A stretch of DNA of 34,592 bases. Origin: Phycisphaeraceae bacterium. GTDB lineage: Bacteria; Planctomycetota; Phycisphaerae; Phycisphaerales; Phycisphaeraceae. This document shows positions 16,480 to 22,588 of this stretch, piece after piece (position 1 is the first letter of the stretch; every line of letters starts with the position of its first letter). The stretch covers positions 1-34,592 of the forward strand of contig JADZCD010000009.1 in the NCBI GenBank assembly GCA_020851735.1, given 5' to 3'. Under the pieces are notes generated by a model, which worked only from the letters and a program-made list of their open reading frames with translations, was not told the origin of the DNA and searched no databases. The position numbers were made by a program, and so were the translations under genes.

Positions 16480-17340
16480 ATGGCATCGCTGGTTAAGGAC
16501 CTTATCGAAGCAGGCATTCATTTCGGACATCGTTCAACCAACTGGAATCCGAAGATGGGACCCTACATCTTCGGCAAACGCAACAAAATCCACATCATCG
16601 ACGTCAAGGCCACCATCAAGGGCCTTTTGTTGGCCCGCAAGTTCCTCACCAAGGTGGTCGCCGACGGCAAGGACGTCCTCTTCGTCGGCACCAAGCGCCA
16701 GGCCCGCAGCTGCCTGGAACGCTTGGTCAAGGAAGCCGGCATGCCCTACGTCACCGAGCGCTGGCTCGGCGGCACGCTTACCAACTTCCGCACCATCCGT
16801 GAACGCCTCAAACGCTTGGAAGAACTCGAACGCCTCGAAGCCAGCGGCGAAATCAACAACTACTCCAAGAAAATGGAATCCAACCTCCGCCGGGAAAAAG
16901 CCAAGATCCTTCGCAACCTCGAAGGCATCCGCACCATGACCAAGCTCCCCGGCGCCATGGTCGTCGTCGACGTCAAACGCGAAGTCAACGCCCTGCGTGA
17001 AGCCCGCAAGCTCGGCCTGCCCACCGTTTGCCTGATCGACACCGATTCCGACCCGGACTTCGCCGACATCCCCATCCCCGGCAACGACGACGCCATGCGC
17101 GCCATCGAGGTCGTCATCGACAGCCTCTGCAAGGCCGTCATGGAAGGCAAGAGCGCCCGCGCCCAGATGGACGAAGGCCGCGATACCCCCGAAAGCGCCG
17201 CCGCCGCCGGACGCCGCCGCAGCTCGCGCTCGCAGTTCAGGGCCGATGAACCCGTCGATGCCGCCCCCGCCGCAGCCGATGCCCCCGCCAGCCCCGAGCT
17301 GGCCCAACAACCCCTGACCTCCAGCGAAAAATCAGTCTGA
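16480..17340 (+). CDS. rpsB: 30S ribosomal protein S2
   Basis: A 286-residue small-subunit protein that binds late in 30S assembly. The N-terminus is typical of the family (LVKDLIEAGIHFGHRSTNWNPKM), followed by YIFGKRNKIHIID, VLFVGTKRQA, MPYVTERWLGGTLTNFRTI, the helical hairpin with ERLKRLEELE, PGAMVVVDVKREVNALREA, and the C-terminal FADIPIPGNDDAMRAIEVV. A polar Ala/Arg-rich tail of roughly 60 residues extends beyond the conserved core. AGGAG sits 8 nt before the ATG. It is followed by tsf, the usual bacterial order. Confidence 0.97.
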   Translation: MASLVKDLIEAGIHFGHRSTNWNPKMGPYIFGKRNKIHIIDVKATIKGLLLARKFLTKVVADGKDVLFVGTKRQARSCLERLVKEAGMPYVTERWLGGTLTNFRTIRERLKRLEELERLEASGEINNYSKKMESNLRREKAKILRNLEGIRTMTKLPGAMVVVDVKREVNALREARKLGLPTVCLIDTDSDPDFADIPIPGNDDAMRAIEVVIDSLCKAVMEGKSARAQMDEGRDTPESAAAAGRRRSSRSQFRADEPVDAAPAAADAPASPELAQQPLTSSEKSV

Positions 17341-17447
17341 AAAAACCCCGGATATCCCGGCCCCCCCCCCGGATTTTCCCCGGCGGATAAGTGCGAACTC
17401 GCCCCCGCCGACATACAGATTCATACCCACGAAAGGGAGACTTCACC

Positions 17448-18269
17448 ATGGCCACCAGCGCCAAGGACGTCATGGCACTTAGACAAAAGACCGGCCTGGG
17501 CATGATGGAATGCAAACAGGCCCTGGAAGAGACCAGCGGCGACATTCAGAAAGCCGTGGACCTCCTCCGTCAGCGCGGCCTGGCCAAGATGGACACCCGC
17601 ACCGATCGCACCTCCGCCGAGGGCCGCGTCGCCGTCGCCCTCGCCCCCGATCGCTCCAAGGCCGCCATCGTCGAAGTCAATACCGAAACCGACTTCACCG
17701 CCAATAACGATTCCTTTAAGAAAATGATGCTCACCGTCTCCGCCGAAGCCCTCAAACAGGCTCCCGGCGAAGTCAATAAAACCGACGTCATGCAGGCCGC
17801 CATCGACGAAGTCCGCCTGACCACCAAGGAAAACGTCCAGTTCAGCCGCGGCAAAGTCCTGGGCGGCCCCACCAGCCGCATCGGCTCTTACGTCCACTTC
17901 ACCGGCAAGGTCGGCTCCTTAGTCGAGCTGTCCGTCTCCGACGGCGCCGCCGTCACCGATGAACTGCTCAGCGACCTGTGCATGCACGTCACCGCCGTCA
18001 GCCCCGTGCCCCTGGGCGTCGTCCCCGAGGACGTCCCGGCCGCCATCGTCGAGAAAGAACGCGAAATCGCCAAGGCCCAGGCCGTCGAGTCCGGCAAGCC
18101 GGAAAACATCGCCATCAAAATGGTCGAAGGCAAAATCCGCAAGTTCTTTGAGGACAACACCCTGCTCCTCCAGCCCTTCATCAAGGACGACAAGAAGCGG
18201 GTCAAGGAACTCCTCCCCAAAGGCGTCACCGTCAAAGGCTTCGCCCGCGTCCAAGTCGGCGATAAATAA
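17448..18269 (+). CDS. tsf: translation elongation factor Ts
   Basis: A 273-residue nucleotide exchange factor for EF-Tu. The N-terminal UBA-like domain is clear (DVMALRQKTGLGMMECKQAL, then GDIQKAVDLLRQRGLAK), followed by the core signature EVNTETDFTANNDSFKKM and the dimerisation/core halves with GSYVHFTGKVGSLVELS, MHVTAVSP and the terminal TVKGFARVQVG. The ATG at 17448 is preferred over an upstream in-frame start because GAAAGGGAGA precedes it at good distance and the protein then begins at the UBA domain. The 107-bp gap after rpsB contains no obvious terminator, so co-transcription from the promoter near 16250 is likely. It ends 85 bp before a strong intrinsic terminator. Confidence 0.97.
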   Translation: MATSAKDVMALRQKTGLGMMECKQALEETSGDIQKAVDLLRQRGLAKMDTRTDRTSAEGRVAVALAPDRSKAAIVEVNTETDFTANNDSFKKMMLTVSAEALKQAPGEVNKTDVMQAAIDEVRLTTKENVQFSRGKVLGGPTSRIGSYVHFTGKVGSLVELSVSDGAAVTDELLSDLCMHVTAVSPVPLGVVPEDVPAAIVEKEREIAKAQAVESGKPENIAIKMVEGKIRKFFEDNTLLLQPFIKDDKKRVKELLPKGVTVKGFARVQVGDK

Positions 18270-18296
18270 CCCCCCGCAAGGGAACCGCATGGGTGC

Positions 18297-18324
18297 CACA
18301 CAGCAGGGCGAAGCCTGCTGTGTG
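18297..18324. repeat. palindromic repeat family B (CACACAGCAGG stem)
   Basis: An 11-bp perfect stem CACACAGCAGG / CCTGCTGTGTG with a 6-nt loop, preceded by GGGTGC. The same unit with altered inner bases occurs at 29314-29341 and 30913-30940. Here it lies in the tsf 3' region before the terminator. Confidence 0.85.
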
Positions 18325-18354
18325 TGTTGCCCCCCCGATGGCAAACCCATATAG

Positions 18355-18382
18355 CCCGCCGCATGCGGCGGGTTTTTCTTTT
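18355..18382 (+). terminator. intrinsic terminator after tsf
   Basis: The perfect palindrome CCCGCCGCATGCGGCGGG (18355-18372) is followed directly by TTTTTCTTTT. This is a textbook rho-independent terminator for the rpsB-tsf transcript. Confidence 0.88.
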
Positions 18383-18421
18383 CGATCCTGTACCATGGCC
18401 AGAGTCGGCACCAATAATAAA

Positions 18422-18454
18422 GCCCAGGGAAGAAATCCCTGGGCTTCTTTTTTT
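18422..18454 (+). terminator. family-A repeat acting as a possible bidirectional terminator
   Basis: The GCCCAGGGA / TCCCTGGGC palindrome (18422-18444) is followed on the plus strand by TTCTTTTTTT, and on the minus strand by a short TTTATT run. It sits between convergent tsf and rplU, so it could end both transcripts. The same palindrome elsewhere lacks the T-run. Confidence 0.65.
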
Positions 18455-18499
18455 GTCTTTAGAGCAGTGGGGGCCGCTTCCGGGGGCACTTCCCGGGGG

Positions 18500-18811
18500 T
18501 TAGGCCTTGATCGCCGTGATCTTTACCTTCAGAAAATCCTGCCGATGGCTCTTGCGCCGCGTGTAGTTCTTGGCTTTGAACTTCACCACCGGCACGTCGT
18601 CCGTGCGGCCTTCGCCAAGCACGTCCGCCGTCACCGTCGCGCCCTTGAGCACCGGCGTGCCGATCTTCGGCTCGCCTTCCCCGCCGACCATCAACACTTG
18701 GTCAAACGTCAGCGTCGCCGCGTCCTTCGCCAGCTCGCGCTTGGCTACCCGGATCACATCCCCCTGGCTGACTTTGATCTGCGTCCCGCTGTCTTCAATA
18801 ATCGCATACAT
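18500..18811 (-). CDS. rplU: 50S ribosomal protein L21
   Basis: A 103-residue large-subunit protein that binds 23S rRNA. Conserved blocks are MYAIIEDSGTQIKVSQGD at the N-terminus and the basic VVKFKAKNYTRRKSHRQ near the C-terminus. The ATG at 18811 is chosen over an upstream in-frame start because AGAGG lies 8 nt before it and the family begins with MYAII. Bacteria usually encode rpmA (L27) directly downstream; here the downstream side is a convergent terminator and tsf, so L21 appears to be monocistronic. Confidence 0.95.
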   Translation of the reverse strand: MYAIIEDSGTQIKVSQGDVIRVAKRELAKDAATLTFDQVLMVGGEGEPKIGTPVLKGATVTADVLGEGRTDDVPVVKFKAKNYTRRKSHRQDFLKVKITAIKA

Positions 18812-18873
18812 GGGCAAAGCCTCTTTGGTCATGTCGAGCCGGGTAGTCTAACAAGCATTGCCCGATCTTTCCA

Positions 18874-19060
18874 CCCCCCGGAAGCCCCCCCGGAACCACC
18901 CCCGGAACCACCCACCGAACCACCCCCCGAACCACTTCCCCCGGAAGTCCCCCCGCCCTCGAAAGTGCCTTTGGAGACAATATCCTCTCCCTCTCTGAGG
19001 GAGAGGGCAGGGTGAGGGTGCATCCCCTCATGTGTTTAGCGGGCGATCGCAGATCGCCGT
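18874..19060. repeat. composite repeat: CCGGAAC array + family E + family D
   Basis: Three modules in order: a roughly 12-bp periodic tract of CCCCCGGAACCA (18874-18957); family E, CTCTCCCTCTCTGAGGGAG with GGGTGAGGGTGCA (18985-19028), a hairpin of a type widespread in bacterial genomes; and family D, GTTTAGCGGGCGATCGCAGA ending in TCGCCG (19034-19059). The same order recurs at 26127-26327 inside gltX. It occupies the 300-bp gap between rplU and the TRASH-like gene, where no gene is seen. Confidence 0.8.
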
Positions 19061-19133
19061 GTACCCCCCCCGGGCGGAATCACAGCCATCCACAACCCTA
19101 CCTCAAAATCCGTAACCAATTATTCCACAGCTA

Positions 19134-19934
19134 TTAATGCCCATGCCCCGCATGCTCGTCCTGCTTGGACTTCTCCCCCTCCGCCGGTTGCGTGGCCGGC
19201 TGCGCACCCCCAGCCGCCGATTCCGCCGCATCCAGCTTGGCCAGGCACGCCGCCGGGTCCTGTTTTACCTGTTCCACGCACTTGGGGCAGCACAGCCGCA
19301 CTAAGTGATCGCCCACCACCAAGTCCACTGCTTCGTGCCCCAGCTTTTCGCCGGAGATCGGGCACGCCTCCAGCGGATAGCTGGCCTTCTCTTTCTCCAC
19401 CACCGCTTCATTCAGCTTCGCCGTGTACTTGGCCGGGTCCGCCTTGAATTGCGCCACGCACATCGTGCAGCACACCCGGTACAGTCGGTCCTGATACACC
19501 AGGTCGATGGTTTTCTCGTCCAGCGCCTCGTTGGAGACCACGCACGTCTTAAGCGGATAGTTCGCCTTCTCTTGCTCGATCACCGCCTGCTCGATCTTCT
19601 TAAGGTATTGCTTCGGGTCCTTACGGAATCGCGTTTCACAGCTCGGGCAGCAGAGCTTCACTTCCTGTCCTTCGTACGTAAGCACAAATGGCTTGCCCAT
19701 CGCCCCCAGCTTTCCGCCCGACACCGGACAGACGTCCATCGGATACGGCCCCGGCACCCCCGGCACCCCCGAAACCGCCGGAACCGCCAGCGGCCCCGCA
19801 CTCTGTGCCGTGGCCTTCGGTGGCTCAGCCGTCGCCGCCTGTTCCTCCGCCCGCGCCGCCGGCGTTACGGAGCCCACCAGATTCGCTACACTCATCAGCC
19901 CAGCCGTCAGTATCACCGTGGTCCAAAAGCGCAT
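19134..19934 (-). CDS. exported protein with three TRASH/YHS-like cysteine units
   Basis: About 266 residues. A signal peptide (MRFWTTVILTAGLMSV..., probable cleavage after AARA) is followed by a Pro/Ala-rich spacer and three homologous units of about 60 residues. Each has Cys-x-x-S, then a CC-x-x-C block, then (F/V)-x-x-DP and a charged helix. The blocks are CPVSGGKLG..CCPSC, CVVSNEALD..CCTMC and CPISGEKLG..CCPKC. The tail ends HAGHGH. This arrangement suggests periplasmic binding of a soft metal such as copper or zinc; it is an inference from Cys spacing, since I cannot assign a named family with certainty. AAAGGAGA lies 6 nt before the ATG at 19934, which fixes the start against an in-frame codon at 19958. 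The divergent neighbour is the ECF sigma factor gene. Confidence 0.75.
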   Translation of the reverse strand: MRFWTTVILTAGLMSVANLVGSVTPAARAEEQAATAEPPKATAQSAGPLAVPAVSGVPGVPGPYPMDVCPVSGGKLGAMGKPFVLTYEGQEVKLCCPSCETRFRKDPKQYLKKIEQAVIEQEKANYPLKTCVVSNEALDEKTIDLVYQDRLYRVCCTMCVAQFKADPAKYTAKLNEAVVEKEKASYPLEACPISGEKLGHEAVDLVVGDHLVRLCCPKCVEQVKQDPAACLAKLDAAESAAGGAQPATQPAEGEKSKQDEHAGHGH

Positions 19935-20130
19935 AGTCAATCTCCTTTGTAGATTCAACGCACGAAGATGACGTTCAGGTTCTTAAGAAACCGATTATTT
20001 TGATGTCGAGACTTTTTCTTACTGCTTTGCGGGCTCAGATACCCGGATAACGTTTCATCTTCCCGGGACAGGCAGAGCAGCAATAGCCCCGCATGGAAGA
20101 ACGCGATGCAGCGACCAACGACGTCCAAAC

Positions 20131-20215
20131 ATTTAGCCCCCGATAAACATAGATGAACACTATGAATCAGAGTGTTTGCATCAAAACCGCGTTTATCTGC
20201 GGCTATTTGAAATCC
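20131..20215. repeat. nested inverted-repeat element in the divergent intergenic region
   Basis: GATAAAC (20142-20148) pairs with GTTTATC (20191-20197), and inside it GAACACT (20155-20161) nearly pairs with AGTGTTT. The wording (AAACATAGATGAACAC, TTTATCTGCGG) resembles a dispersed repeat I have seen in environmental bacterial genomes. It lies in the 410-bp gap between the TRASH-like gene and the sigma factor gene. The rest of that gap has no gene that I can support. Confidence 0.4.
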
Positions 20216-20344
20216 TGATCTGAAATTACCCCAATGACCCATAGTGTTCGGGAATGCGGGGCCGGCTTGAACGCTTCCGGGGGCGGGCGCGGGGCAGATT
20301 GAACTTCTTAAGCTGTCATCTACGTCTTAGGAGACAGAAGGCTC

Positions 20345-20932
20345 ATGACCGGCAAGCAGGCCCAAACCCCCGTGGAGCGTTTCCAGGAGCTGGTCTGGCC
20401 TGTGCTGCCTGTCTTGGTGCGTACCGCCCGTTACTTAACGGGCAACGCCGCCGCCGCCGACGACCTGGTCCAGGAAACCATGCTCCGCGCCCTGCGCCAC
20501 TTTGGCTCTTACGCCGAGCGCTCGAGCATCAAGCCCTGGCTCCTGACCATCCTCCGGCGGACGCACATCGACCTTTACCGTGCCGGCCGCCGGCATCAGG
20601 CCGACGTTTCGCTGGACGCTTCGGGTCTGGATCGGTCTTCCCTGGCCCCCGCGTCCTCGCCCCCCGACCTGGATTTGCACGACGCCGCCCAACTGCTCGA
20701 ACGCTTTGAGGACCAAGCCGTGATCGACGCCCTGAAAACTTTGCCGCAAGAAATCTGCTGGACGCTCTTATTGGTGGACGTAGAAGGCTTGGATCAGGCC
20801 GACGCAGCCGAGATTCTCCAGGTGCCCGTGGGAACCGTTAAGTCCCGCGCCCATCGCGGCCGACAAATGCTCCGTGCCAAGCTGGGCGAATTCGCCCGTG
20901 AACGCGGCTGGCTTAAGAATGCAGGGGAGTAA
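20345..20932 (+). CDS. RNA polymerase sigma factor, ECF (sigma-70) family
   Basis: A 195-residue extracytoplasmic-function sigma factor. Region 2 is clear: TARYLTGNAAAADDLVQETM (DDLVQETMLRA is the conserved 2.1/2.2 core), followed by IKPWLLTILRRTHIDLYR. An acidic/Pro-rich linker of about 40 residues (Ser/Ala/Pro/Asp) leads to region 4, with LPQEICWTLLLVDVEGLDQA, then AAEILQVPVGTVKSRAHRGR as the DNA-binding helix-turn-helix. No long C-terminal extension is present. The ATG has AGGAGA 10 nt upstream and AGAAGG nearer. The next gene starts 12 bp after the stop and looks like its membrane-bound anti-sigma factor. Confidence 0.92.
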   Translation: MTGKQAQTPVERFQELVWPVLPVLVRTARYLTGNAAAADDLVQETMLRALRHFGSYAERSSIKPWLLTILRRTHIDLYRAGRRHQADVSLDASGLDRSSLAPASSPPDLDLHDAAQLLERFEDQAVIDALKTLPQEICWTLLLVDVEGLDQADAAEILQVPVGTVKSRAHRGRQMLRAKLGEFARERGWLKNAGE

Positions 20933-20944
20933 CGAGGTCCGACC

Positions 20945-21640
20945 ATGCCACCCCATGACCCTGATATCACCAAGCTTGATGACCTGACCGCCCGCCGCTT
21001 GGCCAAGCTAAGCCAGGCTCCCGTCGACACCCGCGCCCTTCAGGAACGCATCCAGGCTGCCTGGGCCGCCGAGCAGCACCGCGCCGCCGCATCGTTCTCA
21101 TCCCGTTGGTCTTTCCGCGCCCACCACCTCGCCAAGGTCTGGGGCAGTTTGGCCGCCGCCTTGGCCATCGTGGGCTTGGTCGGCTGGCTGATGCTGGCCG
21201 GCAGCTCCCCCGCCCAGGCCGCTCCCCTGGCGTTTTCACGCCTGCATAAATCCCTCCTCAGCGGCCAGGACGTCGCCCAAGTGATTTCCATTCAGGAAGC
21301 CAACGACATGATCGCCCAGCAGCAGCAAGGCCTGCCTCGTCTTCCCCGCGAGATCGGCCCAGCCGTGCGCGGCTGCTGCGTGCAGGACGTCCAGGGTGTG
21401 ATCGTCGCCTGCGTGGTCATGGAGCACCAGGGCCAGCCCGTCACCCTCGTGGTCGCCCGCGGCAAGGACCTCTGCTCCATGATGGGCCAGCAACTGACCA
21501 GCCACGGCCGCCATTTAGTCGCCCACGAAGTCGAAGGCGTCCGCATGGTCATGGGCAACGAAGGCGACCATTGGCTCTGCGTCATGGGCGACCTGCCCAC
21601 CGAAACCCTCGCCGAAATCGCCGCCAGCGTGAAGTTTTAG
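20945..21640 (+). CDS. putative membrane-anchored anti-sigma factor
   Basis: A 231-residue protein: a cytoplasmic N-terminus of about 65 residues, one transmembrane segment (about 66-86, VWGSLAAALAIVGLVGWLML) and an extracytoplasmic domain of about 145 residues. That domain contains a Cys pair in VRGCCVQDVQG, further single Cys residues (VACVV, KDLCSMM, HWLCVMG) and several His. The assignment rests on topology and on tight coupling to the ECF sigma gene (12 bp apart, GAGG 8 nt before the ATG). The N-terminus lacks the HxxxCxxC zinc-anti-sigma motif, so the mode of sigma binding is unclear. The Cys-rich outer domain could sense redox or metal, which would fit the neighbouring TRASH-like protein, but this is speculative. 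Confidence 0.6.
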   Translation: MPPHDPDITKLDDLTARRLAKLSQAPVDTRALQERIQAAWAAEQHRAAASFSSRWSFRAHHLAKVWGSLAAALAIVGLVGWLMLAGSSPAQAAPLAFSRLHKSLLSGQDVAQVISIQEANDMIAQQQQGLPRLPREIGPAVRGCCVQDVQGVIVACVVMEHQGQPVTLVVARGKDLCSMMGQQLTSHGRHLVAHEVEGVRMVMGNEGDHWLCVMGDLPTETLAEIAASVKF

Positions 21641-21655
21641 CAGGAGGGTTGGGAG

Positions 21656-21744
21656 TCAGAAATTAGGGATTAGGAGTTGGGGAAGGGTCGCACTTCCACA
21701 GGGAAAATAGCCGCGGGCGGAAGCCCGCGGTTAGACCTATCGAA
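21656..21744. repeat. composite of GATTAGG-type heptamers and palindromic repeat family G
   Basis: AGAAATTAGGGATTAGGAGT (from 21659) is followed about 30 bp later by a hairpin with arms CCGCGGG / CCCGCGG around a CGGAAG-containing loop and the tail GGTTAGACCTATCGAACC. The same two modules in the same order recur at 25836-25942. It lies between the anti-sigma and BMC genes. Confidence 0.7.
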
Positions 21745-21836
21745 CCACCACCGCGCCTCACATCCCCGCATGGCAATGCGCCACCGATCGGTTAAAATCC
21801 CTCCGTAAGCAACGTTTCCTCTTATTGGAATTCCCC

Positions 21837-22484
21837 ATGGTCGCCGCCCCCGAAACCATGACCGGCCTTGGCATCATCGAAGTCCGCGGCTGGTCCGCCG
21901 GGCTGGTCATCGTCGACGCCCTGGACAAAGCCGCCACCATCCGCTTAATCCAGGCTGAGCTGACCGACAGTGGAGGGGCCGTGTGCATCAAGGTCGCCGG
22001 GTCAGCCGCCAACCTGCGCGCTGCCGAGGGCACCGCCCGCCAGATCGCCGAGCAGATGCAGGTCGAAATCGTCATGGGCTTAATTGATCGGGTCGACCCC
22101 CGGGCCAAGGCTGCCTACGAAGCCAAGCCCGAAGTCAGCCCCCTGACCGGTTCCAACGTCGTGATTATCCCCAACGCCGCCAGAGGCAAGGAGCTTAGCG
22201 TGGGCGAGTCCGCACCTTTCGCCATCGGTTTGATCGAAACCCAGGGCTTCGCCGCCGTCATCGAAGCGGTGGACACCGCCTGCAAGGCCGCCAACGTCGA
22301 AATCGTCGGGCGTGAAAAGCTCGGCGGCGGCTACATCACCATCGTCATCAAGGGCGACGTCGCCGCCGTCAAAGCCGCCGTGGAAGCCGGCAAGGCCAAA
22401 GTCGATGGCCTAGGCAAGCTCATCGCCGGGCACGTCATCGCCCGCCCCAGCCAAGCCGTCCTGAGCCTCCTGCCCAAGACTTAA
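21837..22484 (+). CDS. bacterial microcompartment shell protein with two BMC domains (BMC-T)
   Basis: About 215 residues with two tandem BMC folds. Domain 1 begins TGLGIIEVRGWSAGLVIVDA (about 9-95) and is more divergent. Domain 2 begins PFAIGLIETQGFAAVIEAVD (about 127-208), with the typical GGGYITIVIKGDVAAVKAAV and the terminal GHVIARPSQAV. Tandem-domain shell proteins form pseudohexameric trimers, some with gated pores. The ATG at 21837 is preferred over an in-frame TTG at 21825; no strong ribosome site is visible. No PduT-type Fe-S Cys motif is seen. No other shell protein or encapsulated enzyme (aldolase, aldehyde dehydrogenase, phosphotransacylase) is in the window, so this is an orphan shell gene or belongs to a locus elsewhere. 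Confidence 0.9.
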   Translation: MVAAPETMTGLGIIEVRGWSAGLVIVDALDKAATIRLIQAELTDSGGAVCIKVAGSAANLRAAEGTARQIAEQMQVEIVMGLIDRVDPRAKAAYEAKPEVSPLTGSNVVIIPNAARGKELSVGESAPFAIGLIETQGFAAVIEAVDTACKAANVEIVGREKLGGGYITIVIKGDVAAVKAAVEAGKAKVDGLGKLIAGHVIARPSQAVLSLLPKT

Positions 22485-22510
22485 GCGCAGCTCCCAATAT
22501 CTCTTGCCAA

Positions 22511-22534
22511 GCCCAGCCATGGCCATGGCTGGGC
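22511..22534. repeat. family-A-like perfect palindrome between convergent genes
   Basis: The 24-bp perfect palindrome beginning GCCCAGCCATGG, flanked by TCTTGCCAA and CTGCCTTGACTTG, is related to the copies at 27886-27910 and 34491-34526. It lies between the converging BMC-T and GH42-like genes. There is no T-run, so terminator function is uncertain. Confidence 0.65.
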
Positions 22535-22588
22535 CTGCCTTGACTTGTCTTCCCCAACCCCCAACCCCTCATCCCCATCCCCCATTTC

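Noticed and set aside
16355..16939. A 194-codon plus-strand frame overlapping the start of rpsB
   Set aside because: It overlaps the unambiguous S2 sequence in another frame and is Ser/Arg/Ala-rich without any family match.
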